From Eucommia ulmoides (Eukaryota; Streptophyta; Magnoliopsida; Garryales; Eucommiaceae): a DNA stretch of 64,000 bases. The notes beneath the pieces were generated by a model, which searched no databases, was not told the DNA's origin, and was given only the letters and a program-made list of their open reading frames with translations. Numbering within the stretch: the stretch's first letter is position 1; each line of letters begins with the position of its first letter. This document shows, in pieces, positions 22,873-34,838 of this stretch. Location: positions 32,555,300 to 32,619,299 of the forward strand of contig CM028332.1 of assembly GCA_016647705.1 (NCBI GenBank). The letters are read 5' to 3'. A program made the position numbers and the translations under genes.

Positions 22873-23553
22873 TGATATAGGTAAATCTGGTAAGGAGCAT
22901 CACGGGGTCAAAAGTTCACCCAATTATAGAAAAACGACCGAAACGGGGGCTAAAGAACCCCTCAGTACTGAGCTGAGGTGTCCCCCAGCCGAACTGAGGG
23001 TCGTCGCAGTGAAGAGATCAGGACTGAAGAGCTGAGGTCCGACCTCCTGAACTGACAATCTGTGGCACCCTTTGCTCGCCACCATAGCACTCGGGAGTTC
23101 GTCAGGCCGGTGTGAGGCCATGGCCCATGGGCCTCCAGTGATGGGCTCAAAAGCCAGCCCAAAAAATTAGAGGGTTGACCTTTCTGCTCATTGGTTGTCC
23201 AGCAGATTAGGCTAATTAACTTGAGCTCCTCTCCCCTAAATTCGTGGCACTAATCAAGTGCTGGCGTCTATAAATACACTGGGGCATCCACTGCCCAAAG
23301 GTACGTGACTACTACTGAATTCAATCTACACTTTTAGCCCTCTATTTCGGAATACTTATCCTCACGCCGGAGGGACTTACTGGGAACCACCCCAGTAGGT
23401 CTTTGTGCAGGTACTGTGTGTAGAAGATTGGAGCCCTGCTCGGAGCCCGTCACCACCCCTGAACTCAGTTTGCTGTTGTCTTATCGGTCACCCTCGCCTC
23501 AGGTATTCTTCCCGGACTATACTGATGGCCAGCACCACTTTTTGGCATCAACA
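22873..23553 (+). repeat. 5' LTR of the Tat element (681 bp)
   Basis: It starts TGATATAGGTAAATC and ends GGCATCAACA. A TATA box CTATAAATACACTGG lies at about 23269-23283. The copy at 34839-35519 has the same length and about 98 percent identity. Confidence 0.97.
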
Positions 23554-23575
23554 GTTTAGCGCCGTCTGTGGGAAC
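23554..23575 (+). promoter_or_regulatory. Primer-binding site of the Tat element
   Basis: GTTTAGCGCCGTCTGTGGGA directly follows the LTR, close to the TTTGGCGCCGTCTGTGGGAA wording common after LTRs of plant Tat-type elements. The primer tRNA is not assigned. Confidence 0.6.
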
Positions 23576-23624
23576 GCACTAAAAGCTTCCCCTGGTCGTC
23601 AGCTCCCCACGAGGTTAAGATTTG

Positions 23625-25650
23625 ATGATCACAAGGTCTGGGAAGGAGATCCGCCAGGCTGATCAAGCAACCGCCACCAGTGGCAATCCACCACCCATGT
23701 CCGTGCAGGATATGTCTAGAGCTCCCAGGTCGGATCCTCCGGCGCCTCTTGCTGAGGGGATCCGCCTGTCCGCCATCCCACCTTCAGGGCTGGAAGGTCT
23801 GGCTGCCCGGCAAGCCTCCCAAGGGGGGCTTATCTCCCCCGAGCAGCGTGTTGGGCAGCCCTTAGGGGCTCCTGACGCAGTCCGCGTCGATCTTTTGGAG
23901 CGTCAGCTCGGTGAATTCCAAACCTTCTTCCAGATCGTCTTGGCCCGCTTGCCATCGGTCCCCCCGATGGATCTTCCTACAGTCCAAGTCGCGAGCAGGG
24001 AAGGTCGGGTGTTCGGGGGAGAAGAGAATATCATCCACACCGACGGGCGCGACCCGCCTCCTCGGACTCGCCACATTTATCAGAGGACAGTGGAGGCGGC
24101 ACCCCACGAGATCTCGGGATCTCTGTCTCCACCTCCGCCACGCCGAATGAGAGACGACTGAGCCGACTCACCTCTCGCCCATAGCGCTACCGTGTGGTCC
24201 GATCACCACCCCCGCCGCTATCGGGAGGTCGACTCACATTCCCCACCACGACGGCTCCCGCCTAGGGCGGCTCCCAGTCAAGCCCAAGCCCAGCCTGGAG
24301 CTGAGGTGGTGATGGAAAGGCGTTTAGCCGATATGGAGGTGGACCTACAACAAATCCGGGGAGCCAGGGGCCCACCTGGACTTCCCTCGGAGGTGAGATC
24401 CCCTTTCATCAACGAAATTCTGGAAGAGCCCTTGCCGGCGCGATACACCCACCTTCAAATGGTCCTCTATGATGGTGTAACCGATCCAGCGGATCACCTA
24501 TCCATCTTCAGGTCGTATATGGACCTACACACCGCATCGATAGCCATGAGGTGTAAGGCATTCCCCCTCACCCTCACGGGGGCCGCCGGGGCTTGGTTCC
24601 GAACGTTGGCACCAGCTTCCATCTCCAATTTTCACGAGCTGGAATTACTCTTCTTGTCACGATTTGGGTGGTCGCGGCGTAGGCCAAAAACCATGGCTCA
24701 CATCCTCGCACTCCAACAGTTGCCCGATGAGTCATTGGGAGATTATGTGGAGAGGTTTTACAAAGAGATCATCGGATGTGATGAACTTAGTGACGTGGTC
24801 GTGATGAGCGCGTTCATCGACGGCCTAAAACATCGACGCCTCATGTATGACCTCTGTTCTAACCCGGCTCCTACCTTGGATGCTGCCCTGGAGAGAGGCA
24901 CAAGGTTCCACAACGCGGATGAGCGGGAAGCAGCGAGGAAGGATCAAGGAGGCGGTCACAAGAAGAAAGGAAAGGCAGAAGAAGGGCCAAACAAACAACA
25001 TGGATCCAAAAGGTTACAGGCGGAAGGGAGGCTGGGTCCGTTACCCGGGGATCGGAGACTGTTTCCATCCCGGGAAAATCGCCAGCAGAACTACACGCCC
25101 CTCACTGTCTCGGTGGCCACCGTCCTGGCCGAAAATAAAGGGAGAGATTTTTTCCCTTCTCCTCCGCCACCCAACGGAAAACCGATGGGGAGGTCTATGG
25201 ACAAATATTGTGAGTTCCACAAGGACCGGGGACATTCCACCGAGAATCGTTTCCAACTTCGGGAAGAAATTGAAGCCCTCATTAGCAGAGGGTACCTGGG
25301 ACGTTACTTACGAAAGGACGCCCGAGCTCCCAAAGCGGAAGAGCGCGATCCCCGCGAAGAACACAGGGGCCGCAGAAGAAGAAGAAATAGAAGTCACCCC
25401 CCTCCTAGGTCAGATGCAGGGAGGGGTGATGACGAGCACAGGATTGACGGCGAAATTAACGTCATCCACGGGGGATTAGGCCTTGGGGGAGAGACCCACT
25501 CCTCCAAGAAGAGGTACGAGCACAAAGCCAAAAGGAAGGCGAGCAAAGACGTCTTCGTGGTCAGCGCAGTGGATGCAGAGGAACACAATGTTATTTCGTT
25601 TAGTGAGGCAGACCTTCGGGACGTCCACGTACCCCACGATGACGCCTTGT
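23625..25650 (+). pseudogene. Tat element gag (one stop, one frameshift)
   Basis: I take the start at ATG 23625 (MITRSGKEIRQADQ). The frame runs through a Pro-rich, charged N-terminal part, is stopped once by TGA at 24159-24161 (a CGA-to-TGA change is likely) and continues in the same frame. The capsid-like domain is at about 24400-24900 (YDGVTDPADHLSIFRSYMDL, then AFPLTLTGAAGAWF and LPDESLGDYVERFYKE), followed by a basic region and a single CX2H-type stretch (YCEFHKDRGH) near 25205. A lost G near 25648 shifts the frame just before protease. Gag builds the particle. Confidence 0.9.
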
Positions 25651-26190
25651 CATCATGGCAATCATCCACCACTACAAGATGGGACGAATCCTGGTCGACG
25701 GTGGCAGCTCCGCTGATATTATCTTCAAATGGGCGTTCGAAAAGATGAGTGTGGATCCCAGCATGATAAAACCATCGACAGCCCCCCTAATCGGTTTCGG
25801 AGGGGATGTTGTGAACGCCGCCGGGTGGGTCTCACTTCCTGTGACAGTCGGGGCCCATCCACGGACCTCCACTGTCTGGACCAGATTTCTGATCGTGGAC
25901 AGGCCCTCGCCCTATAACGCAATCATGGGCCAGCCTACAGTGGCTGCCCTTAAAGCTGTCTGTTCCCCATACCACCAAGCGATGAAGTTCCCCACTGAAG
26001 GAGGTGTGGGAATTGTGAGGGGTGACCAGGAATCTTCCCGGTCTTGTGCGCAGAGGGCGTTGGAAAGGAAAAAATAGCAATCACAGGTGGAGCCAGAGCT
26101 CGGAGGTTCCGAACTCATGACTCTGGGCCGAGGGCTGGAGCCTGTGCCTATCGACGATCCTAGAGAAGAGGAGGCTGGTCCCGACCTCAT
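25651..26190 (+). pseudogene. Tat element protease region (one stop, one frameshift)
   Basis: The aspartic protease motif is GRILVDGGSSADIIF near 25679-25725, with the catalytic Asp. The fold continues through IGFGGDVVNAAGWVSLPVTV and TRFLIVDRPSPYNAIMGQP. An in-frame TAG lies at 26075-26077, then the linker goes on. Between about 26150 and 26200 the frame shifts to that of reverse transcriptase. The protease would process the gag-pol polyprotein inside the particle. Confidence 0.9.
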
Positions 26191-26199
26191 GAGGAACTG

Positions 26200-27650
26200 G
26201 AAGAGGTTTCTATACACCCAACCATCAGAGAGCGAACTGTCAGGATTGGTTCTCGTCTCCTATCCGAACAGAGGGACGAACTCATCCAGCTGCTCCGACG
26301 CAATTACGACATCTTCGCCTGGTCCTATGACGAGCTGCCAGGCGTTGATCCGAACGTGGCGATTCACCGCCTCCATGATGATCCACACCATCCTCCCGTA
26401 CGGCAAAAGCGACGGAAATTTCATCCGGAACGTCAGAAATTAATTGAAGCTGAGATGGATAAATTGATCAGTTCTGGTGTAGTTGAAGAGGTCAAATTCC
26501 TGGACTGGTTGGCAAATGTGGTCCTGGCCCCCAAGGCTGGCAACAAGTGGCACCTTTGTGTTGATTTCAAAGATCTGAATAAAGCTTGCCCGAAGGACTT
26601 CTTCCCTCTGCCCAGGATTGACATCGTCATCAACGCCACTGCGGGACATGAGCGCCTAAGTTTCCTTGACGCTTATGCTGGGTACAATCAAATTCCACTA
26701 TTCCCCCCCGATAAGAGCAAAACGTCGTTCATCACCGATAGGGGTACATACTGCTACAAAGTAATGCCGTTCGGTTTACGCAACGCCGGAGCCACTTATC
26801 AACGGTTGGTAAACAAAATGTTCAAGGAGGAAATCGGACGGACTATGGAGGTTTACATTGATGACATGTTGGTCAAAAGCGCAAGGGCCCTTGACCACAC
26901 ACAACATCTCCACGACTGCTTCGAGAAACTCCGGGTCCACCGCATGAAGCTCAACCCAAACAAATGTATCTTTGGGGTCTCTGCAGGGAAGTTCCTGGGG
27001 TACATGGTCTCCCAGCGCGGCATCGATGCCAACCCCGACTAACTACATGCAATCCTTGGAATGGCCTCCCCTAGGAACAAGAAGGAGGTACAGATGTTGA
27101 CGGGGAGACTCGCCGCGCTCAACCGCTTTATATCCCGAGCATCAGAAAAGTATTTGTCGTTCTTCAAAGTGCTAAGGGGCAGCGGCAGTTTTGGGTGGAC
27201 GGACGAGTGCGAGTCAGCTTTCCAAGCACTCAGGAACTATTTGTCCTCTGCTCCCCTACTCAGCACACCCAAGGAGGGAGAGACCCTTTACCTGTATATC
27301 GCCGCGTCTGAGACAGCGGTGAGTGCCGCTCTTGTGAGGGATGACACCGGTGTCCAGCATCTGGTCTTTTACTCTAGTAGGGTCCTCTCGGACACCGAAA
27401 CAAGGTACACTAGGTTCGAGAAACTGGCGTACGCTCTACTAGTGGCCTCCCGAAAATTGAAACAATATTTCCAAGCATACCAGATCGTCATCCTCACGGA
27501 TCAGCCAATAAGATAAATCTTACATTCACCAGACATCTCGGGGCGATTGATGAAGTATAGCCTCGAGCTGGGTCAGTTTCATATTGAGTACCGCCCTAGG
27601 ACGGCCATTAAGGGTCAAGTCCTAGCCGATTTCATCGCCGAGCTCACATT
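26200..27650 (+). pseudogene. Tat element reverse transcriptase and first RNase H (two stops)
   Basis: The frame opens with RLLSEQRDELIQLLRRNYDI, FAWSYDELPGVDP and VRQKRRKFHPERQ, then the fingers and palm (WLANVVLAPKAG, LCVDFKDLNKACPKD, FLDAYAGYNQI) and the catalytic YIDD near 26851-26865. A TAA at 27040-27042 interrupts the connection. The classical RNase H follows (LYLYIAASETAVSAALVR, YSSRVLSDTETRYTRFEKLA), with a TAA at 27514-27516 where CAA is expected (PIR, then ILHSPDISGRL). All parts after 26356 share one frame. Confidence 0.92.
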
Positions 27651-29496
27651 TCCTGAAGATCCCAATCTGCCCACTGATCAACCCGAAGCGAGAAGGGCGG
27701 GAGAGGGGGAGCTGCAGAAGAAATCCGGCCTGGATAACGGTCTGATGACATGGAAGCTGTTTACCGATGGATCGTCCAACACCAACGGTTGTGGGGAAAG
27801 AATGGTGCTTGTTGCCCCAAGCAACGAAGAAGTTGAGTATGCCTTGAGACTGGGGTTTAGAGCAACTAATAACGAGGCCGAGTACAAGGCTTTGCTTGCT
27901 GGGCTTCGTATGGCCAGGGAATTTAATGTGACGACGCTGTCCGTCTTTTGTGACTCGCAACTAGTTGTCAGCCAGGTCAATGGGGATTACTTGGCAAAAG
28001 ACACTAGCATGACTGTGTATCTTGAGAGAGTCAAAACGCTGATTAAGGAGTTCGAAGGAATCAATGTATCCAAAATACCGCGCGAGGAGAACCGGCATGC
28101 CGATGCCTTGGCAAACCTTGCTTTGGCAGTAGCGTCAACCTTGCAGCGAAGTGTGCCCGTTGAATATCTTGATATTCCGAGCACAACAACGTCTGATCAT
28201 ATAGCTCCGATCTGTGAGCTCAATGACCGTCCCACTTGGATGGATCCCATCCGTAAGTATCTGGAAGACGGAACGCTCCCCGACGAGCGCAACAAAGCAA
28301 GAAGGATGCGATACAGATCAGCCCGATATTGCATTCTGGACGGAGTACTGTATCGGCGCTCCTTCTCTGGGCCATACTCACGGTGTCTGCGGCCGGAAGA
28401 GGCCGACTACGTAATGAGGGAGACCCATGAGGAAATCTGTGGCAACCACTTGGGGGGCAGAGCCTTGGCGGGCAAACTCCTCCGCCAAGGATATTTCTGG
28501 CCCAAAATGTTGGAAGATGCGAGTAAGTTCGTTAAAAAATGCGATAAGTGCCAACGCTTCGGTCCCCACCTTCATCTACCTCCAACGGCCATGGTGCCCA
28601 TGGCAAGTCCGTGGCCCTTTGCCCAGTGGGGAATTGATTTGTTAGGCCCTTTTCCGCAGGCCACTGGTCAAAGGAAGTTCCTCGTGGTCGCCATCGACTA
28701 CTTCACCAAGTGGGTGGAAGCCGAACCACTGGCCCGCATTACCAAGGAAAGAATCAGGGACTTTGTCTGGAAGTCCATGGTGTGCCGATTCGGGATCCCG
28801 AGGGTGATCGTGTCCGACAACGGCACTCAATTTGATAACGACTTGTTTACGTCTTTCTGTTCCGGCTTGGGAATCCGAACGCACTTTGCGTCCCCGGGCC
28901 ATCCCCAAGCTAATGGACAGGTAGAAGTCACGAATCAGACGGTCCTACATGGTTTAAAGACCAGGCTCGACAAAGCCAAAGGGAGATGGGTGGAGGAACT
29001 TTACCCTGTCCTTTGGGCCTACCATACCACCTCCCAGACCCCGACTGGCGAGACACCGTTCGCAATGACATTCGGATCCGAATCCGTAATTCCTACAGAA
29101 ATTGGATTACCAACCTTCCGTACATCATCTAGTGGGAAGGACCAGCAGACGAACGACGCAATGCTGGCCCTTAACCTGGACCTTTTAGAAGAACGGCGGG
29201 AGAACGCTCGGGTACGCCAGGCGGCATACCAGCAACGGGCAGCCCGATACTATGACAGAAGGGTACGACCACGGCATTTTGACGTGGAAGACTTAGTCCT
29301 CAGAAAGGTGACCCTCGCGACAAAGGAGCCAAACGCAGGAAAGTTGGCCGCCAGCTGGGAGGGACCTTATCACGTGATAATAATTGCAAGGCCGGGTACG
29401 TATGAACTCGAAACTGAGGAAGGCGTTCCGCTGCGACACCCATGGAACGCTGACCATCTCATGCAATACCACTATCAGACAGGGGTCATTTTGTAA
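27651..29496 (+). CDS. Tat element second RNase H and integrase (open frame, part of pol)
   Basis: This last part of pol is uninterrupted to the stop at 29494-29496. It has the additional RNase H typical of Tat elements: LFTDGSSNTNG (27757), NNEAEYKALLAGLRMA, FCDSQLVVSQVNG and NRHADALANLA. Integrase follows with its zinc-binding domain (HEEICGNHLGG, then CDKCQRFG, near 28425-28560) and the DDE core: WGIDLLGPFP (28630), IVSDNGTQFDND (28807) and GHPQANGQVEVTNQ (28899). The C-terminal domain includes RYYDRRVRPRHFDVEDLVLR. It has no start of its own; upstream stops now keep it from being made as part of gag-pol. Confidence 0.92.
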
Positions 29497-29594
29497 TATC
29501 TCATCTGTTTACCACTAAGTATCAAATATTTTGTTATTAATATGACGACTTTGATTACTTAAACGGACCTTCCAGCACACTAGGGTGCTCTTAT

Positions 29595-29625
29595 TGCCGG
29601 CTGGGGGGGCAGGGTGGTTGCAAAC
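29595..29625 (+). promoter_or_regulatory. Second polypurine-like tract after integrase
   Basis: GGCTGGGGGGGCAGGGTGG at about 29600-29618 resembles the tract before the 3' LTR (GACTTGGGGGGCAAC). It could be the old 3' end of a shorter ancestor before the antisense gene and repeats were added, or a central tract. Confidence 0.35.
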
Positions 29626-29939
29626 CCAACAGTTAATTACTCATGAGGTACCATAACATCCTTACGGTTAGAAGCGTTGAGAACTAAGATCCGTTAGAGC
29701 ATGACACGCATGCAAAAAGGAGGGGGTTGTATTCTATTTCTTCAAAAAACAATTGTGTTGTATTCCATTTCTTCAAAAAATCATCAAGGGCTTTACATCG
29801 GTGGGGTTCCAGCCCATATTTCAAAAAAAAAAAAAAAAAAAAAGAGAAATGTACATACAAAGGCAGCTTAGCAAAAAAAAAAAAAAAAAAAAAACCCACA
29901 AAATTTTTCTAAGTCTTCAAAAAAGGCCGAGGTAAAGAT
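29626..29939. other. Spacer between pol and antisense gene
   Basis: It holds a short direct duplication (GTATTCTATTTCTTCAAAAAA near 29729, again near 29760) and two A-runs at 29822-29842 and 29873-29894. No gene is seen. Confidence 0.6.
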
Positions 29940-32481
29940 CTATTCCTCCCCAAAAGCACCGTCGACGCCCACGACGTCTACATTGGTGTCTTCCTCGGCC
30001 TCAGCCTCAGCCTCCTCGTTGCCAACACCTTCAGCACCAGCTTCGCGTGCTGGACCCTCAACCTCTCTTGCAACAGGCTGTTCCGCCGTTAGCCCAACCT
30101 GCTGGGTAAATTCTATCCCAACACCCGAACTGTCAAATTCCGGGTAGTGGCGCTGGAGGTAGAGGATCGTGGCCTGGTGCCCGTCTTCCATGAATTCGGC
30201 AGCAAGCTCGTACTTCAAATTTTCGAATTCCTCGCTGGCTTTATAGCCCTCAACAGCTTTCTGCTCCGCCCGACGGATGGCCTTTCTCCTCTGCTGTTCT
30301 TCCTTTTTCAGTCTCCTCTCCAGCTCCTCCACTCTCTTCTCCAGCTGCACCTTCTGCCTCTCAGCGTCATCCCGCTCTTGGGTTACGAGGACGTGCCTGG
30401 ATTGTAGGCCCTGATGAGCCTGGGCGGCAAGCTGGAGGTCATCCGTCAGACGGTTCACCTTGGCCTCAGCAGCATTCTTCTCTGACCTCAGCATGGCCTC
30501 CTCTATGGCACTCTCCGATATTCGGTCAAAAACCACGGACATTCGAAGCATACCCTGCAAAAAACAAACAAAAGACAATGTTATCATACTTAGCAACATT
30601 TAGCCACACAATGCAGAGCAAAGAAGTGCAAGGGTGAGAACGCGTTACCGCCAATTGGTCGCAGATGGCCTGACGCATCAGGTTGCCAGTGCTCTCCTCC
30701 TCCATCAATGTTTTGTCGTTGGGCGGCGTCATGCGGCGGAGATAGCCCGGCATCACCTCTGGGCTCTTCAGCAGAGCACGGTCAGCCGGCAGCCCGGTGT
30801 TCGCCACCCCAAAGAAGGATCCGTCAATAGTCAACTGGATGATGCCCCGGGCACAAACTTCGCCCTCTTCGAGGACTTGTGCTTTTTATGCCTCCCCTCG
30901 TGGGTTTTCCTCTTCCCCTTGTCCGAACGGAGGGGAGAAGAGTCGCCGCTCACATTCTGCATGGATTGCCGAGACCCGGATTTCGATTGGGGCGTGTCTC
31001 GGATCACAACGCCTGGCAGGGCAGGGGAGTGACTGCGGGCTGGCGTCCCGAGCGGTTCGGCGGATTCCTTCTCTACTTTTTCTACCCCGGCCGCTTCCTT
31101 TGCCTTCTTCTTCTCCAGCAGCATACGAACTGCTATTGCCTTATCCATAGCTGCAATATTTAATAAGATTTTTAGATATTCTTCCGTCCAGGCCGGCAGC
31201 ATCTGGTCCTATACAGGGATATCTGCATGAATCGAGCGCAGCACACATAAAGATTACCAAGTACGCGCAATTGACATAGCAGGAAAGTCCTTACCGTTGT
31301 CTGAGTCGAGAAAGAAATCTGGTGAGATGGAGACGTTCGGTGGAGAAAACCAGAAAGCTGAGAATAGCTGCGACGCGATCAAGGTGTTTATGTCCTTGAA
31401 GGCAGTCCTCAACACCTTGTCTCTCTGCTCGCAAATCAATCGGCCCGGCTCTGGTCTTTTCTTCTTGGGCGTCTCCTTAGCTGCAGGAAGTCACGGAAAC
31501 AAATGTATCAGTGCATAGACCATACTGAAAACCCCCAACCGAACCCTCCCCTTACGGGGTCCCAGCCTTACCAACTCTTTCCCATTCCATCTGGAGAGGG
31601 TATCTTCCTTCTTCTTCCAGGCCGGCATGCCAACCGCTCCCCCCGATATAGAAGAACTGGGGCTTCCATCGATGAATGGAAGAGTCCAGGTCCTTCAAGA
31701 AAGTCGACCTGGACGAAATGTAACACCACCCAGCGCCCCGAGTGAGTGGCTTAAGGAAGAACAGAGCCTTGAAGAGATCAATGCTCGGCTCGAGTCCCTC
31801 GGCCTGGAAGATGATGTACAAAGACACTAGGGCTCTAATACCGTTTGGAGCAATTTGTGACGGACACAAATGATACTCCTCACAGACGGCCCTGACCCAC
31901 CAGTGGAGGGGAAACCGAAGACCAGCCTCCAGCTGTTTCCTATAAACTGTCATAAACCTAGCTGGTGGCATACAAGCCCGGTTGTTGGGCCCAGGAACAA
32001 GTGTCGTGACCTCCTCCGGAATGAAGAACTCACTCCGACAGGAGAGCACGGCTTCCTCGTTCATGGTTGTTTTAATTTTCCAAACCGGACTCGAGGGCGG
32101 GACCTTTACAAACAACTTCTCCGGCCCGGCATTGTGCACCTCGTTTTCACGAAGCAACTGGGGAATGGAGACGCCGGTGTGGATCTCCACCACCGTGACG
32201 GGTTCGGGAGGGACCCCGACCCCAGCGTCAAGTGATGTGCAGGCCCCACCACTCTCGTCGGCACGACTCACCACGAAGGCACGGTCCTCCAGGCATGACT
32301 GGATAGCACCGCTCGTTTCGTGGATCCTCGCCATAGCACTCGAGGAGGCGTCTCCCAGAGCGGGACGCCTCTCCACCCTAAACTGAGGGGAGCTGGCGGA
32401 CGACCGGTCCGAGGAGCCGGACTCCGATCCGTCGGAAGAACCAAAAGAGGAAAACGAGGAGTACGAAGGGGTTCCCGACAT
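29940..32481 (-). pseudogene. Antisense spliced gene of the Tat element (four exons, putative gypsy-type transposon protein)
   Basis: On the minus strand I place the start at ATG 32481 (MSGTPSYSSFSSFGSSDGSE) and exons at 32481-31572, 31480-31295, 31222-30649 and 30554-29940. Introns of 91, 72 and 94 bp all have GT...AG ends, and the exon phases agree. Exon 1 has a Ser-rich start, then FPLHWWVRAVCEEYHLCPSQ, NGIRALVSLYIIFQAEG and WCYISSR, as in the plant domain called putative gypsy type transposon. Exon 3 is Lys-rich; exon 4 is a long coiled coil (VEELERRLKKEEQQRRKAIR) with an acidic tail. The intact form would be about 761 residues. Lesions: a TAG near 31208 in exon 3, and one base missing in exon 3 near 30850-30870. 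Its role is unknown. Confidence 0.75.
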
Positions 32482-32590
32482 TCTGTTCGGACACAAGGAA
32501 GCCGAGAAAACCAAAACAGAGTACCAGTACCGGGGATGCAGACGGGGTTCTGGACTATTCGCAAAGGTCAAATGAATGGTAGGGGCCACC

Positions 32591-32600
32591 ATTTATAAAA
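32591..32600 (-). promoter_or_regulatory. TATA box of the antisense gene
   Basis: TTTTATAAAT on the minus strand lies about 110 bp before ATG 32481, a normal distance for a plant promoter with a short leader. Together with the consistent introns it supports true antisense transcription. Confidence 0.55.
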
Positions 32601-32754
32601 GCCAAAGGTGCCCAGATGAAAGGTCGCAAAGGCCAACGGCTGGGGACGCCTTGCTTTGCACGCCCCTGCCACGTGGCACCCATTTAACGATGGTGGAGTG
32701 ACCTATCACACCACTCAGCAGATGGGGCACGTGTGCCACGTTCTGTCACGTGGG

Positions 32755-34560
32755 AAGGGGAAGGCTCTCAAACTTCCCACCCTGAAAATTTTCTAAGGCA
32801 TGGAAATGGCCGAGCTCAAGACCCTACGGGCTCTCAGCTCGGACAAAATTCAAAAGGGGAAGGCTCTCAAACTTCCCACCCTGAAAAGTTTCTAAGGCAT
32901 GGAAATGGCCGAGCTCACGACCCTACGGGCTCTCAGCTAGGACATATTCAAAAGGGGGAAGGCTCTCAAACTTCCCACCCTGAAAATTTTCTCTAAGGCA
33001 TGGAAAAGGCCGAGCTCACGACCCTACAGGCTCTCAGCTCGGACAAAATTCAAAAGGGGAAGGCTCTCAAACTTCCCACCCTGAAAATTTTCTAAGGCAT
33101 GGAAATGGCCAAGCTCACGACCCTACGGGTTCCCAGCTCGGACATATTCAAAAGGGGGAAGGCTCTCAAACTTCCCACCCTGAAAATTTTCTAAGACATG
33201 GAAATGGCCGAGCTCACGACCCTACGGGTTCCCAGCTCGGACATATTCAAAAGGGGGAAGGTTCTCAAACTTCCCACCCTGAAAATTTTCTAAGGCATGG
33301 AAATGGCCGAGCTCACGACCCTACGGGCTCTCAGCTCGGACAAAATTCAAAAGGGGAAGGCTCTCAAACTTCCCACCCTGAAAATTTTCTAAGGCATGGA
33401 AAAGGCCGAGCTCACGACCCTACGGGCTTTCAGCTCGGACAAAATTCAAAAAGGGGAAGGCTCTCAAACATCCCACCCTGAAAATTTTCTAGGGCATGGA
33501 AATGGCCGAGCTCACGACCCTACGGGTTCCCAGCTCGGACATATTCAAAAGGGGGAAGGCTCTCAAACTTCCCACCCTGAAAATTTTCTAAGGCATGGAA
33601 ATGGCCGAGCTCACGACCCTACGGGCTCTCAGCTCGGACATATTCAAAAGGGGAAGGCTCTCAAACTTCCCACCCTGAAAATTTTCTAAGGCATGGAAAT
33701 GGCCGAGCTCACGGCCCTACGGGTTCCCAGCTCGGACATATTCAAAAGGGGGAAGGCTCTCAAACTTCCCACCCTGAAAATTTTCTAAAGCATGGAAATG
33801 GCCGAGCTCACGACCCTACGGGCTCTCAGCTCGGACAAAATTCAAAAGGAGAAGACTCTCAAACTTCCCACCCTGAAAATTTTCTGAGGCATGGAAATGG
33901 CCGAGCTCACGACCCTACGGGCTCTCAGCTCGGACAAAATTCAAAAGGGGAAGGCTCTCAAACTTCCCACCCTGAAAATTTTTCAAGGCATGGAAATGGC
34001 CGAGCTCACGACCCTACGGGCTCTCAGCTCGGACATATTCAAAAGGGGGAAGACTCTCAAACTTCCCACCCTGAAAATTTTCCAAGGCATGGAAATGGCC
34101 GAGCTCACAACCCTACGAGCTCTCAGCTCAGACAATATTCAAAAGGGGGAAGGCTCTCAAACTTCCCACCATGAAAATTTTCTAAGGCATGGGAATGGCC
34201 GAGCTCACGACCCTACGGGCTCTCAGCTCGGACAAAATTCAAAAAGGGAAGGCTCTCAAACTTCCCACCCTGAAAATTTTCTAAGGCATGGAAATGGCCG
34301 AGCTCATGACCCTACGGGCTCTCAGCTCGGACATATTCAAAAGGGGGAAGGCTCTCAAACTTCCCACCCTGAAAATTTTCTAAGACATGGAAATGGCCGA
34401 GCTCACGACCCTACGGGCTCTCAACTCGGACAAAATTCAAAAGGGGAAGGCTCTCAAACTTCCCACCCTGAAAATTTTCTAAGGCATGGGAATGGCCGAG
34501 CTCACGACCCTACGGACTCTCAGCTTGGACAACATCCCAAGAGGGAAGCCTCTCCACCAT
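32755..34560. repeat. Tandem array, about 18 copies of a 99-bp unit
   Basis: Each unit has GAAGGCTCTCAAACTTCCCA, then CCTGAAAATTTTCTAAGGCA, GGAAATGGCCGAGCTCACGA and GCTCTCAGCTCGGACA. Starts fall at 32761, 32860, 32959, 33060, 33159 and so on. Two unit types alternate irregularly: ACAAAATTCAAAAGGGG and ACATATTCAAAAGGGGG. The last unit decays near 34540. The open frames through the array are by-products of the period being a multiple of three. Confidence 0.97.
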
Positions 34561-34819
34561 TCCCACACTCAAACAGTTCATAGGCCGTGACACTGGCCGG
34601 ACTCCCGACTTGCCGGATTCTCAGCTCGGCCAACTTGCCAAAAAAAAAAAAAAAAAACCGGTAACGTTCCCCAGCCTCTACTCTTTCCCTTTCGTTTTCC
34701 AGTCGCTTCTCTCAGGGATCTGTGGAATCTTAGTATCACATTTTGACACCGATATGCTCACCTCCTGCTCCTTACATCCTCCTTCAAAATCCCGAGGCCA
34801 TCACGTTTGACTCCTGCCC

Positions 34820-34838
34820 TCGGGACTTGGGGGGCAAC
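34820..34838 (+). promoter_or_regulatory. Polypurine tract of the Tat element
   Basis: CGGGACTTGGGGGGCAAC ends directly at the 3' LTR and would prime plus-strand DNA synthesis. Confidence 0.8.

Noticed and set aside
22962..23162. Minus-strand frames within both gypsy LTRs
   Set aside because: Short LTR frames present in both copies only because the LTRs are duplicates.
25832..26217. Minus-strand frames of 82-101 codons opposite gag-pol
   Set aside because: They are shadows of the GC-rich pol frame, without TATA box or family resemblance, unlike the antisense gene at 29.9-32.5 kb.
32755..34560. CRISPR-like regular repeats
   Set aside because: The repeats are head-to-tail without unique spacers, and the organism is a plant.
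32733..34583. Long open frames (up to 230 codons) with repeated SQTSHPENFLRHGNGRAHDPTG motifs
   Set aside because: They arise from the 99-bp array, whose unit length is divisible by three. No start context, domain or splice link supports a protein.
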